Part shown: piece by piece, positions 37,050-45,783 of the stretch
Layout of the letters: every line of letters begins with the position of its first letter
Numbering within the stretch: the stretch's first letter is position 1
DNA from: Cupriavidus sp. U2
GTDB lineage: Bacteria; Pseudomonadota; Gammaproteobacteria; Burkholderiales; Burkholderiaceae
Length of the DNA: 64,000 nucleotides
Assembly (NCBI RefSeq): GCF_009663685.2
Contig: NZ_RCOG02000002.1
Span: 372,001 to 436,000, forward strand
Direction: 5' to 3'
Notes under the pieces: generated by a model
Seen by the model: only the letters and a program-made list of their open reading frames with translations
Databases searched by the model: none
Told to the model about the DNA's origin: nothing
Position numbers and translations under genes: made by a program

Positions 37050-37330
37050 CGGAGGTTGCTGGTGGATGCGCCGCCGCGCCGGGGCGGAAGAGCGGCCATG
37101 GAATCACATCGTCATGGTGCGGTCAATCGTACCGGGGCGGCTGGCGTACCGCATCCGGCGCGGAGCGGCGCGCGCTGTAGGACTTGGCTGACATCTGAAT
37201 CGGTCTGGAATCGGTGTGCGGTCCAAGGGTGGAACCCTACGATGAGGCTATGAGCTTGCGCACCGTGGCGCAAGCCGAACGCAACACCGGCCGCCAGGCG
37301 GGTGTGCTCGCTAACCTCGGGAGACTGGTC

Positions 37331-37495
37331 ATGCTGTACTACGCACTCGTCTTTTTCATTGTCGCCCTGGTGGCGGCGCTTTTCGGCTTTGGTGGTATTG
37401 CGGCCGGCGCGGTGGAAATCGCGAAGATCCTGTTCTTTATCTTCCTGGTCGTGGCGCTGGTTGCCGCGGTAATGGGGCTGGTGCGTCGACGGTAA
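37331..37495 (+). CDS. DUF1328 small membrane protein
   Basis: 54-residue protein of the DUF1328 (YtjA) family with two hydrophobic helices ([20 protein letters not shown] and [19 protein letters not shown]). Function unknown; related genes are often stress-inducible. ATG 37331 matches the family N-terminus; the frame is open upstream to 37214 without family sequence. It is followed after 72 bp by a DUF883-type protein, and both probably form a small envelope-stress unit. Confidence 0.88.
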   Translation: MLYYALVFFIVALVAALFGFGGIAAGAVEIAKILFFIFLVVALVAAVMGLVRRR

Positions 37496-37567
37496 GCGCA
37501 GCAGCATGCGTTGCCTGACCGGGGGACCGGCGGGCAACTCCGCCAGGGACTGGACATAGGAGTACCC

Positions 37568-37987
37568 ATGCTCACGCAGAATCCAAAGATCCGCAAGGAA
37601 ATCAATCATTTGCAGGACAGCGCCGATTCGGCTGTGCGCCAGATCCGGAATGCCGCGCGTGATACCCGCGATGCGGTGGGGCCGGTGTCGGGCGAGGTCA
37701 AGGCGCTGATCGCGCAACTGCAGCAAACGATCGACGTGCTGGCGCACGAAGGGTCCGCCGAAGGCATGGCCGCTGGCCGTCGCCTGCGCGCCCGCGCGCA
37801 GGAGCTGAGCGGCCGCGTTCGCGATCGCAGCCTCGACGGCATGCACTGGGCACGCGATCAGGTGGATGTGGCCGTCGACCACGGCCGGCAGCGCGTGGTG
37901 AATTCGCCACTGAAGGCGGTCGGCGTGGCCGCGCTGATCGGGGCCTGTATCGGCCTGATGCTGGCCGGCCGGCGCAACGACGACTAG
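37568..37987 (+). CDS. DUF883 (ElaB/YqjD-like) membrane-anchored protein
   Basis: 139-residue protein of the ElaB/YqjD/DUF883 type: a long amphipathic coiled-coil region (residues 5-115) and a C-terminal Gly-rich transmembrane helix (VGVAALIGACIGLMLAGRR). Such E. coli proteins tether ribosomes to the inner membrane in stationary phase; whether this one does is unknown. ATG 37568 follows AGGAGTACCC. A terminator lies 129 bp downstream. Confidence 0.83.
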   Translation: MLTQNPKIRKEINHLQDSADSAVRQIRNAARDTRDAVGPVSGEVKALIAQLQQTIDVLAHEGSAEGMAAGRRLRARAQELSGRVRDRSLDGMHWARDQVDVAVDHGRQRVVNSPLKAVGVAALIGACIGLMLAGRRNDD

Positions 37988-38313
37988 ATCATCATCGGCT
38001 GGCGGCCCAGGTCGCCGGCGCCCCAGGGATACGCAGGTAGAACAAGACGTTCAAGGGTCTCTCCCCCTTACCCCTGCAGCAACCCCCTTTCCGGATATAT
38101 CCCTGATCCGGGACGCCCGGGCACCAAGCGGTGTCCGGGTTCTTTTTTTGCGCGCCACGCATCGATGGCGACAACCTTTCAGTTTGCTTTCTGCGGGGAG
38201 GCAAATCGGGGCGGGCGGCGCGGACGGGCCGCCGTTCGGAGGCGCGCACCGGCGTCGCGCATGGCGCGCCGGTGGGGTTGAGGATCAGGCCGGCGGCTGC
38301 CGGCGATGCGGGC
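37988..38313. other. Intergenic region between convergent DUF883 and DUF1840 genes
   Basis: 326 bp without a supported gene; it holds a strong plus-strand terminator (38116-38149) and otherwise GC-rich sequence with no recognised element. Confidence 0.5.
38116..38149 (+). terminator. Rho-independent terminator after DUF883
   Basis: 10-bp stem CCCGGGCACC / GGTGTCCGGG (one mismatch), AAGC loop, then TTCTTTTTTT. Confidence 0.88.
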
Positions 38314-38634
38314 TCAGACGCCCCACATCACGTCGGAGCCTTCCTTCTGCGACAGGCGCAGCATGTCCAGGAACGGGTAGGCGCGCTGCCCCAGGTGCAG
38401 GGGCTCCTCTTCCCGGTCGTCTTCCGGGCCCGGGTGTATCGTGGTGTCGGCCGGGTGGACCTTCCTGGCGTCCTGGACGGCGGCTTCCAGCTTGCGGATC
38501 GCCGCCGGCAATTCCTCGGTCGTGATCACCCCACGTTCGCCCAGATGCTTGCCGATGATGCCAAGCAGCGTGATGGCAAGATCCTTCATCATGATCAGGT
38601 CTTGCGCCGCGTGGGATTTGAAGGTGATCAGCAT
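38314..38634 (-). CDS. DUF1840 family protein
   Basis: 106-residue cytoplasmic protein of the DUF1840 family, which I know only from beta-proteobacteria, function unknown. The N-terminus [20 protein letters not shown] and the C-terminus ([22 protein letters not shown]) match the conserved ends; the middle has an acidic variable loop. ATG 38634 with GAAA-rich upstream sequence. Divergent from argS by 186 bp. Confidence 0.87.
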   Translation of the reverse strand: MLITFKSHAAQDLIMMKDLAITLLGIIGKHLGERGVITTEELPAAIRKLEAAVQDARKVHPADTTIHPGPEDDREEEPLHLGQRAYPFLDMLRLSQKEGSDVMWGV

Positions 38635-38820
38635 GATGTTTCCTTTCACGAGTGGCGACATGGGTGGCGCGGGGCGCAGAGGTCGTCGCATGATGTCAGC
38701 ATAGCACCTGATAAAATTCCGCGTTTCCCGATTTCCACTGCCGGCGCACGGGGCGGGGCCTTCACTTTTCGGCCCGCCCGAGCCCCGGCGGCATTTCAGC
38801 TTTCCAAGGCCCAGACATCC

Positions 38821-40641
38821 ATGCTGCCTGTTCAGACCTCCCAACTCGCCGCCGCATTCACCGATGCCGTACGCGCGCTCGCCCCGGCCGACGCCGCCCT
38901 GCCCGCGGTCACGTTCGAGCGCCCCAAGCAGGCTGCTCACGGCGATCTGGCGTGCAACATCGCCATGCAGGTGGCCAAGGCGCTGAAGACCAACCCGCGC
39001 GAACTGGCGCAGAAGGTGGTGGACGCGGTTGCCGCCGACCCACGCGCATCGGCGCTGGTGGCGGCCCTGGAGATCGCCGGTCCCGGCTTCATCAACCTGC
39101 GCCTGAGCCCGGCGGCCCGCGCCGAGGTGCTGCGCGCGGTGCTGGGCGACGGTGACCGCTACGGGGCCCGTCCGGCCGGCGAGCATGGCCAGGTGCTGGT
39201 GGAGTTCGTGTCGGCCAACCCGACCGGCCCGCTGCATGTCGGCCACGGCCGCCAGGCCGCGCTGGGCGACGCGCTGGCCAACCTGCTGGCCTGGCAGGGC
39301 TGGAAGGTCCATCGCGAGTTCTATTACAACGACGCCGGCGTGCAGATCCACACCCTGGCGGTGTCGGTCCAGGCACGGGCGCGCGGCCTGAAGCCGGGCG
39401 ACGCCGGCTGGCCCGAATCGGCCTACAACGGCGACTACATCGCCGACATCGCCGCCGACTTCCTGGCCGGCAAGACGGTCTCGGCATCGGACGGCGAACC
39501 GGTGACGGCGTCGGGCAACGTCGACGATCTGGAGTCGATCCGCAAGTTTGCCGTGACCTATCTGCGCAACGAGCAGGATATCGACCTGCAGGCGTTCGGC
39601 GTGAAGTTCGATCGCTACTACCTGGAATCGTCGCTGTATAGCGACGGCCGCGTGGAAGCCGCCGTGCAGTCGCTGACCGGCCGCGGCAAGACGTACGAGA
39701 GCGAAGGCGCGCTGTGGCTGCGCACGACCGACGACGGCGACGACAAGGACCGCGTCATGAAGAAGAGCGACGGCACGTATACGTACTTCGTGCCGGACGT
39801 GGCCTACCACACCACCAAGTGGGAGCGCGGCTTCGCCAAGGTCATCAACGTGCAGGGCAGCGACCACCACGGCACCATCGCCCGCGTGCGCGCCGGCCTG
39901 CAGGGCCTGGATATCGGCATCCCGCAGGGCTACCCCGACTACGTGCTGCACAAGATGGTCACCGTGATGAAGAACGGCGAGGAGGTGAAGATCTCCAAGC
40001 GCGCCGGCTCGTACGTGACCGTGCGGGACCTGATCGAATGGAGCAACGGCGGCGACGAGACCATCCGCGGCTGCCTGGAAGCCGGCGTGGCCGACTGGCC
40101 GGCGCACTTCACGCGCGGGCGCGACGCCGTGCGCTTCTTCCTGCTGTCGCGCAAGGCCGACACCGAATTCGTGTTCGACGTGGACCTGGCGCTGAAGCAG
40201 AACGACGAGAACCCGGTGTACTACGTGCAGTACGCCCACGCGCGCATCTGCTCGATTTTCGAGGCCTGGGGCGGCGCCGACTGGCAGGCGCGCCTGCCGG
40301 AACTGGCCAGCGTGGACCTGGCGGCCGTGACCGCCGCCGACGTGAGCCCGCAGGCCATCGCGCTGGGCCGCCGCCTGGCCGAGTTCCCGGACATGCTGGC
40401 CGCCGCCGCAGGCGAACTGGCGCCGCACGCCGTGGCGTTCTACCTGCGCGACCTGGCGGGCGACTTCCACGCGTTCTACAACGCCGACCGCGTGCTGGTG
40501 GACGATGAAACGGTCAAGCGCGCCCGCCTGGCGCTGCTGGCCGCCACCCGGCAGGTGCTCAAGAACGGCCTGGCCGTGATCGGCGTATCGGCGCCGCAAC
40601 GAATGGACCGTGCCCCCGAGCAGGAAACGCCCGCGGCCTGA
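38821..40641 (+). CDS. argS: Arginyl-tRNA synthetase
   Basis: 606-residue class I aminoacyl-tRNA synthetase. The Add-1 domain is at the N-terminus ([13 protein letters not shown]), HIGH appears as [13 protein letters not shown], and the KMSKS-equivalent is [11 protein letters not shown], as usual in ArgRS. The C-terminal DALR anticodon domain is complete. It is slightly longer than many homologues. ATG 38821 begins the conserved N-terminus; a TAAAAT hexamer at 38712-38717 may be its -10. A SPOR protein gene follows with its own promoter. Confidence 0.97.
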   Translation: MLPVQTSQLAAAFTDAVRALAPADAALPAVTFERPKQAAHGDLACNIAMQVAKALKTNPRELAQKVVDAVAADPRASALVAALEIAGPGFINLRLSPAARAEVLRAVLGDGDRYGARPAGEHGQVLVEFVSANPTGPLHVGHGRQAALGDALANLLAWQGWKVHREFYYNDAGVQIHTLAVSVQARARGLKPGDAGWPESAYNGDYIADIAADFLAGKTVSASDGEPVTASGNVDDLESIRKFAVTYLRNEQDIDLQAFGVKFDRYYLESSLYSDGRVEAAVQSLTGRGKTYESEGALWLRTTDDGDDKDRVMKKSDGTYTYFVPDVAYHTTKWERGFAKVINVQGSDHHGTIARVRAGLQGLDIGIPQGYPDYVLHKMVTVMKNGEEVKISKRAGSYVTVRDLIEWSNGGDETIRGCLEAGVADWPAHFTRGRDAVRFFLLSRKADTEFVFDVDLALKQNDENPVYYVQYAHARICSIFEAWGGADWQARLPELASVDLAAVTAADVSPQAIALGRRLAEFPDMLAAAAGELAPHAVAFYLRDLAGDFHAFYNADRVLVDDETVKRARLALLAATRQVLKNGLAVIGVSAPQRMDRAPEQETPAA

Positions 40642-40664
40642 ACTGCGCGTCATCGGACTGGCTC

Positions 40665-40670
40665 TATAAT
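40665..40670 (+). promoter_or_regulatory. Consensus -10 element of the SPOR gene
   Basis: TATAAT 26 nt before the ATG of the SPOR-domain gene, in the short argS-SPOR gap. The -35 is poor, but the match is perfect, giving the SPOR gene independent transcription. Confidence 0.55.
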
Positions 40671-40695
40671 CCCCGGCAACACCGAAGAGGACTCC

Positions 40696-41433
40696 ATGCA
40701 ACACAATGCAAAGCGCGCCCCGCGCGCCGTCCGCCATCGCCAGACGCAGCGTGGCGGCACGTTCCTGGGCCTGGTACTCGGGCTGATCGTCGGCCTGGCC
40801 ATTGCCGTGGTCATCGCGCTGTACATCACCAAGTCGCCCGCGCCGTTCAAGGGTAATGGGAACAGCGGCCCGGCGCCGCGTCCGACCGAGCCCGGCAACG
40901 TGGCCAGCACGCTGCCCAACCCGACCCAGCAGGCGCAACAGGCCCAGCCCGGCGCCGAGCCGGCCGATCCGAACAAGCCGCTGTGGAGCAAGACGCCCGC
41001 CAAGCCGGTGGGCCAGCCCGAACAGCCGGCCGCACAGCCGCCCGTGGCCCCCAGCCGTCCGGCCGAGGCGCCCGCCAGCAATGGCGCGGTGGCCAGCAAG
41101 CCGGCCGAAAAGCCGGCGGAAAAGCCCGCCGCGCGTCCGGCCGAAAAGCCGGTGGCCGACCCCATCGCCGAGATTGCCCAGGCCGATGCCAACAAGGTGG
41201 GCTACCTGCTGCAGGTGGGCGCGTTCCGCTCCCAGGACGACGCCGATCGCCAGAAGGCCAACCTGGCCATGCAGGGCTTCGAGGCCAAGGTGACCGACCG
41301 CGACGTCAACGGCGTCAAGATGTACCGCGTCCGCCTGGGGCCGTTCAACCGGATCGAAGACATGAACCGTGCGCGCGACCGCCTGCAGTCGGCCGGCTTC
41401 GACGCTTCGGTGATCCGTTTCACGAAGCAGTAA
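40696..41433 (+). CDS. SPOR domain protein
   Basis: 245-residue bitopic envelope protein: short cytoplasmic N-terminus rich in Arg, one membrane helix (FLGLVLGLIVGLAIAVVIAL), a long Pro/Ala linker with AEKPAEKPA repeats, and a C-terminal SPOR domain (about 168-245, GYLLQVGAFRSQDDADRQKA, then YRVRLGPFNRIEDMNRARDR) that binds denuded septal peptidoglycan. FtsN-like in plan but no FtsN-specific N-terminal motif is evident. Precedes dsbA by 114 bp. Confidence 0.88.
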   Translation: MQHNAKRAPRAVRHRQTQRGGTFLGLVLGLIVGLAIAVVIALYITKSPAPFKGNGNSGPAPRPTEPGNVASTLPNPTQQAQQAQPGAEPADPNKPLWSKTPAKPVGQPEQPAAQPPVAPSRPAEAPASNGAVASKPAEKPAEKPAARPAEKPVADPIAEIAQADANKVGYLLQVGAFRSQDDADRQKANLAMQGFEAKVTDRDVNGVKMYRVRLGPFNRIEDMNRARDRLQSAGFDASVIRFTKQ

Positions 41434-41547
41434 TCCGGCGAAATATTCTGTCCGGGGCGGGCTGGCGCGAACCATGTGCCGCCGCCCCGGTCTTAGACGC
41501 TATCCCATCGCTCGTCGAGCACGTTCAACCCGTAAGGCCCTTCTGAC

Positions 41548-42186
41548 ATGAAGAAAATCGCCGCACTGATCGCCACCGCTGCCGCCGTAGGCGGCCTGCT
41601 GATGTCCGCGCCCGCCGCCATGGCCGCGCCGACCGAAGGCAAGGACTACACGGTTCTGAAAGCCCCGCAGCCGGTGCCGGCTGGCAAGATCGAGGTGACC
41701 GAGTTCTTCTGGTACGGCTGCCCGCACTGCTACGATTTCGAGCCCGAGCTGGAAGCCTGGGTCAAGAAGCAGGGCAAGGACGTGGTGTTCAAGCGCGTGC
41801 CGGTGGCCTTCCGCGACGACCTGCTGCCGCATACGAAGATCTTCTATGCGCTGGAGTCGCTGGGCAAGGTCGATGCCATGCACACGAAGGTGTTCGACGC
41901 CATCCACAAGCAGCGCAAGCGCCTGCTGACCACCGATGAAATCGCCGATTTCATGGCCGCCAACGGCATCGACCGCAAGCAGTGGCTGGACACCTACAAC
42001 TCGTTCTCGGTGACCACCAACGCGCAGCGTGCCAACAAGATCGCCGACGCCTACAAGATCGATGGCGTGCCGACCGTGGTGGTGCAGGGCAAGTACGAGA
42101 CCTCGCCGTCGATCGCCGGCACCAAGTCCGCCGCCGTCCAGGCCATGGACTTCCTGGTCACCGGCGTGCGCGACAAGAAGCTCTGA
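41548..42186 (+). CDS. dsbA: Periplasmic thiol:disulfide oxidase DsbA
   Basis: 212-residue periplasmic disulfide oxidoreductase. A Sec signal peptide (MKKIAALIATAAAVGGLLMS, cleavage near AMA) precedes a thioredoxin fold with the active site CPHC (WYGCPHCYDF) and the cis-Pro loop GVPTVVVQGKY. It introduces disulfides into exported proteins. ATG 41548 with a weak ribosome site. A strong terminator follows 31 bp after the stop. Confidence 0.95.
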   Translation: MKKIAALIATAAAVGGLLMSAPAAMAAPTEGKDYTVLKAPQPVPAGKIEVTEFFWYGCPHCYDFEPELEAWVKKQGKDVVFKRVPVAFRDDLLPHTKIFYALESLGKVDAMHTKVFDAIHKQRKRLLTTDEIADFMAANGIDRKQWLDTYNSFSVTTNAQRANKIADAYKIDGVPTVVVQGKYETSPSIAGTKSAAVQAMDFLVTGVRDKKL

Positions 42187-42217
42187 TCGACCGCCGTCCC
42201 GGCCGGATCGATACCAA

Positions 42218-42250
42218 CAGCCCGGTGCAGCCGATGCACCGGGCTGTTTT
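42218..42250 (+). terminator. Rho-independent terminator of dsbA
   Basis: Perfect 12-bp stem CAGCCCGGTGCA / TGCACCGGGCTG with a 5-nt loop and TTTT. Confidence 0.93.
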
Positions 42251-42317
42251 GCTTCTGGCGCTTCCGGCACCTTGACGCGCCGGCCTCTCGACGGCCACCC
42301 GCGCTATATTCCCACCC

Positions 42318-43115
42318 ATGAACCCCCAGAAAATCTTCCTGACCGGCGCGTCCAGCGGCATTGGCCAGGCCCTGGCGCGCGCCTATGCCGAACAGGGCGC
42401 GACACTTGGCCTGGTGGGCCGACGTGAGGACGCGCTTCGCGCCTTTGCCGCCAGCCTGCCCGATCCCGCCGCCGTGCGCATTTACGCCGTCGATGTCCGC
42501 GACGCCGACGCCATGAACGCGGCGGCGTCCGACTTCCTGGCCAATGTCGGATGCCCCGACGTGGTCGTCGCCAACGCCGGTGTCTCGGTGGGCACCGTCG
42601 CCAGCGAGCGCGAAGACCTGGAAGTCTTCCGCACGGTGATGGATACCAACTGGTTTGGCACGCTGACCACATTTCAGCCATTTCTGGCGCCGATGCGCGC
42701 GCAGCCGGTCGGGCCGGACGGCTGGCGCGGCACGCTGGTCGGCATTGCCAGCGTGGCCGGCGTGCGCGGGCTGCCGGGGGGCGGCGCGTACAGCGCATCG
42801 AAGTCGGCCGTGATCAAGCTGCTGGAAAGCTTGCGGCTGGAACAGTCGCGCGAGCGGATTCGCGTGGTGACGATTGCGCCGGGCTACATCCGTACGCCGA
42901 TGACTGCGCATAACCCGTACAAGATGCCGTTCCTGATGGACGCCGACGTGTTTGCGCGCAAGGCCGTACGCAGGATCGGCGCCGGTACGCGCTTTGCGGT
43001 GATTCCGTGGCAGATGGGCGTGGTGGCGTCGCTGCTGCACGTGATGCCGCGCTGGCTCTACGACGCGCTGTTTCGGCGCGCGCCGCGCAAGCCGCGGCAG
43101 TCCAGGCGCGCATGA
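42318..43115 (+). CDS. SDR family oxidoreductase
   Basis: 265-residue classical short-chain dehydrogenase. The cofactor loop is TGASSGIGQ, the NAG motif is VVANAGVSVG, the catalytic Ser is in IASVAGVRG and the YxxxK in GGGAYSASKSAV. The C-terminal tail is Arg-rich. Substrate unknown. It overlaps the next gene by 4 bp (ATGA), so both are translationally coupled. Confidence 0.87.
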   Translation: MNPQKIFLTGASSGIGQALARAYAEQGATLGLVGRREDALRAFAASLPDPAAVRIYAVDVRDADAMNAAASDFLANVGCPDVVVANAGVSVGTVASEREDLEVFRTVMDTNWFGTLTTFQPFLAPMRAQPVGPDGWRGTLVGIASVAGVRGLPGGGAYSASKSAVIKLLESLRLEQSRERIRVVTIAPGYIRTPMTAHNPYKMPFLMDADVFARKAVRRIGAGTRFAVIPWQMGVVASLLHVMPRWLYDALFRRAPRKPRQSRRA

Positions 43116-43942
43116 TGTGGACCGATGCGGTTGGCCAGTCTCACGGCCCGGCCGAAGGCGCCGTGCGCATCGCGTCGCTGGTGCCGTCCATCACCGAATT
43201 GCTGTTCGACCTGGGGCTGGCTGACCAGATCGTGGCGCGCACCGGCTTCTGCATCCATCCGGAACCGGCAGTCCGCGCGGTGGCGAAGGTGGGCGGCACC
43301 AAGGACGTCAAGCTCGACCGCCTGCGCGCGCTGGCGCCGACGCATGTGATCGTCAATATCGACGAGAACCGGCGCGAGACCGTGGACGATATCCGAAGCT
43401 TCGTGCCGCACGTGATCGTCACCCATCCGTGCCGGCCGGCGGACAACTTCGCGCTTTATGCGCTGCTGGGCGGCATCTTCGGGCGGCAGGCCGAAGCGGA
43501 CCGGCTGGCGGCCGACCTGCGGGCGGGGCTCGATGCATTGCGCACCCGCTTATGGCCCGCGCGGCGGGTGCTCTACGCGATCTGGCAGGACCCGTGGATG
43601 ACGGTATCGCGCGATACCTATATCAGCCAGATGCTGGCGCTGGTGAACTGGGCCACCTGGCCGGACGCCATGCCGCAGGCGTGTGTCGATGGCGATTGCA
43701 GCCGGCCCAACGCGGCTGGCGACCGGTATCCGACCTTCCGCTGGAGCGATGCGCTGGTGCGCGACCTGGACGCCGTGCTGCTGTCCACCGAGCCGTACCG
43801 CTTCACCGAGGACCACGCCGACGCGCTGGAGCGGCAGATCGGCAAGCCGGTGCTGCTGGTGGATGGCGAGATGCTGTCGTGGTACGGCAGCCGCGCCGTG
43901 GCCGGCGCGCGCTACCTGAAGACGCTGGCGGAAGGGTTCTAG
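43112..43942 (+). CDS. Cobalamin-binding-type (BtuF-like) protein without signal peptide
   Basis: 276-residue protein of the helical-backbone metal/B12 receptor fold (BtuF-like): SLVPSITELLFDLGLADQIVARTGFC at residues 18-43 is the family N-terminal signature, with VGGTKDVKLDRLRAL and a C-terminal VLLVDGEMLSWYGSR. Unusually it has no signal peptide, so it probably stays in the cytoplasm rather than serving an ABC importer; no btuC/D genes are near. The start at ATG 43112 overlaps the SDR stop. Convergent, with 4-bp stop overlap, to the metallo-beta-lactamase gene. Confidence 0.8.
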   Translation: MMWTDAVGQSHGPAEGAVRIASLVPSITELLFDLGLADQIVARTGFCIHPEPAVRAVAKVGGTKDVKLDRLRALAPTHVIVNIDENRRETVDDIRSFVPHVIVTHPCRPADNFALYALLGGIFGRQAEADRLAADLRAGLDALRTRLWPARRVLYAIWQDPWMTVSRDTYISQMLALVNWATWPDAMPQACVDGDCSRPNAAGDRYPTFRWSDALVRDLDAVLLSTEPYRFTEDHADALERQIGKPVLLVDGEMLSWYGSRAVAGARYLKTLAEGF

Positions 43943-45015
43943 GCCTTCGTAAAGCGGACGACGCCGTCGTCACCCACCTGCCGCACCAGTTCGCCGCGAT
44001 GCCACAGCGCGTGCAGGTGCGCCAGCGCCTCGCCCATCGCGAATGTCAGCTGGTGAATGTCGAACTGGCGGCGGAAGATCACGCCGACGATGTCGTGCGC
44101 GTTGCACGGTTTCTCGGCGCAGGCGGCCAGCGTCTCGGCCAGGCGGTCGACATGGTGTTCGCGCAGTTGCTGGATGCGCGTGTGGAGATTGCGGAACGGC
44201 CGGCCGTGCGACGGCAGGATCAGCACGTCTTCGGGCAGGTCCAGGTACTTGCCCAGCGAATCGACATAGAGCTGCAGCGGATTGGCCTCGGGCTCCATGT
44301 CGAACACGCTGACATTCGTCGAAATACGAGGCAGCACCATATCGCCCGAAATCAGCACGTGGGTGGCCGCGTTGTACAGCGCCACATGTTCGGGGGCGTG
44401 GCCGTAGCCCGTGATCACGCGCCACGCCGCGCTGGCCGGATCGGCGCCGATCTGGACGGTGTCGCCGTCCATCAGGCGGCGGTACTGGGTCGGCAGGTCG
44501 GGCACCAGCGAGGGGTAGTAGCTCTTGCGGCCACGCAGCTTTTCGAGATTGTCGGGGTCGGTCAGTCCATGGCGCGCGAAGTGGCTGGCCGCGAAGTCGC
44601 CACCGGCATTGGAACCGACGCCCGAGCCGCCTGCCATCACGCGGGCCGACATGTAGTCGCCCAGGCTCATCCACAGCCGCACATCCCACCGCTTGCAGAT
44701 CCAGTGCGCCAGGCCGACGTGGTCGGGGTGGCAGTGCGTGACCAGCACCCGCAGCACGGGCAGGCCTTCCAGCTCATTGGCGAAGATGGTTTCCCAGTGC
44801 GCCTGGATGGTGTCGTTGGTGATCCCGCAATCGACGATGGTCCAGCCGTCCCGGCCGTCGATGCGGTCGCGCAGCAGCCACAGGTTGATGTGATCCAGCG
44901 CGAAGGGCAGCGGCATGCGCAGCCAGTACACGCCCGGCGCGACTTCCTGGCGCGTGCCGGGTTCGGGCATGGTGTCGCCAAACGGATATTGGAGCTGATG
45001 TTCGAGTGCGTTCAT
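43939..45015 (-). CDS. Metallo-beta-lactamase-fold hydrolase, putative LiuR target
   Basis: 358-residue MBL-fold hydrolase. The metal site THCHPDHVGLAH, the second His region (TGYGHAPEHVALY), the Asp in SGDMVLPR and the last His in LPSHGRPFRN are intact. The C-terminal extension (about 270-358) resembles the winged-helix-like domain of MBL hydrolases acting on CoA esters or lipids (LACTB2-like). ATG 45015 has no strong ribosome site. It is divergent from the MerR regulator LiuR and its promoter region carries an imperfect copy of the LiuR palindrome, so membership of the leucine regulon is likely. Confidence 0.85.
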   Translation of the reverse strand: MNALEHQLQYPFGDTMPEPGTRQEVAPGVYWLRMPLPFALDHINLWLLRDRIDGRDGWTIVDCGITNDTIQAHWETIFANELEGLPVLRVLVTHCHPDHVGLAHWICKRWDVRLWMSLGDYMSARVMAGGSGVGSNAGGDFAASHFARHGLTDPDNLEKLRGRKSYYPSLVPDLPTQYRRLMDGDTVQIGADPASAAWRVITGYGHAPEHVALYNAATHVLISGDMVLPRISTNVSVFDMEPEANPLQLYVDSLGKYLDLPEDVLILPSHGRPFRNLHTRIQQLREHHVDRLAETLAACAEKPCNAHDIVGVIFRRQFDIHQLTFAMGEALAHLHALWHRGELVRQVGDDGVVRFTKA

Positions 45016-45083
45016 GGGGTTTGTCTCTTCGATAGCGGCGTACTCGGCGGGCACGCTCTTGTTCGGATTGTCATGCGCGACAG

Positions 45084-45105
45084 TTGACGCTAACGTTAAC
45101 GTCAA
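45084..45105. promoter_or_regulatory. LiuR-type palindrome, site 1
   Basis: TTGACGCTAACGTTAACGTCAA, a 22-bp palindrome with a single mismatched pair, in the gap between the divergent MBL-fold hydrolase and liuR genes. It matches the perfect copy upstream of ivd in its ends and centre. Confidence 0.7.
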
Positions 45106-45191
45106 TTCGCAAGCCATGCACGTCATCTTAGACGAAAAAGTTGATGATGCAACGAATCCGCGAACGACCGTTCATTTTTGCAGGACGCCAT

Positions 45192-45617
45192 ATGTCGGCT
45201 CAGCCATCTTCCGCCACCTACACGATTACCGATCTTGCGCGCGAATTCGAAGTGACGCCGCGCGCGATCCGCTTCTACGAGGACCAGGGCCTGCTGTCGC
45301 CGGACCGCGAAGGCCCGAGCGGCCGAAAACGCGTCTACAACGGCCGCGAACGCACGCGCCTGAAGCTCACGCTGCGTGGCAAGAGGTTAGGGCTTACTCT
45401 CAATGAAATCCGCGAAATTCTGGATCTCTACGAGTCGCCACGTGATACCGCGCCGCAGCTTGAACGCTTCCTGCACCTGCTGGCCCAGCATCGCGGCACG
45501 CTGGAGCGGCAGCTCGACGACCTTCAGGCCCAGCTGGCCGAGATCGACCAGCACGAGCGCCAGTGCAAGGCGCTGCTGGCAGCACACCATGACGCGGGCC
45601 ACACCCACACGGCCTGA
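45192..45617 (+). CDS. liuR: MerR family regulator LiuR
   Basis: 141-residue MerR-type regulator of leucine/isovalerate catabolism. The winged HTH (YTITDLAREFEVTPRAIRFYEDQGLLSP) is followed by a helical dimerisation stretch and a long coiled coil; the C-terminus has several His (AAHHDAGHTHTA) but no metal-binding Cys. Position directly upstream of ivd, with a perfect palindromic operator in the ivd promoter and a second one upstream of itself, fits LiuR. ATG 45192 follows a short purine-poor leader; the frame is open upstream to 45141. Confidence 0.88.
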   Translation: MSAQPSSATYTITDLAREFEVTPRAIRFYEDQGLLSPDREGPSGRKRVYNGRERTRLKLTLRGKRLGLTLNEIREILDLYESPRDTAPQLERFLHLLAQHRGTLERQLDDLQAQLAEIDQHERQCKALLAAHHDAGHTHTA

Positions 45618-45653
45618 TCCTGCCCCAAGGCCGACACTTCGTGGCAACGCCAA

Positions 45654-45681
45654 TTGACGTTTACGTAAACGTCAATAAAAT
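45654..45681 (+). promoter_or_regulatory. ivd promoter with embedded LiuR operator, site 2
   Basis: -35 TTGACG (45654-45659), 16-bp spacer, -10 TAAAAT (45676-45681). The 22-bp perfect palindrome TTGACGTTTACGTAAACGTCAA (45654-45675) fills the -35 and the whole spacer. MerR-type regulators act from exactly this position. Confidence 0.85.
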
Positions 45682-45783
45682 AGCTCCCGACATCCCGATA
45701 CCAACCCTGCGCCGACCGCGACCGCACTGGCGACAGAACCGGCGACAGAGACAGAACCAGCGACAGAACCAGGAGACCACACC

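Noticed and set aside
37225..37330. GGAAC motifs before DUF1328 and before the exported protein (33700) as ECF sigma promoters
   Set aside because: A GGAAC-like sequence is present in both places, but no consistent -10 at matching spacing could be found.
38314..41475. A 1053-codon minus-strand open frame opposite argS
   Set aside because: Low-complexity His/Arg/Gln-rich translation typical of antisense frames in GC-rich DNA; only its last 106 codons (DUF1840) are real.
41452..41490. Stem CCGGGGCGG / CCGCCCCGG between the SPOR gene and dsbA as a terminator
   Set aside because: Nine-bp stem but a 21-nt loop and no T-run, so a terminator call is not supported.
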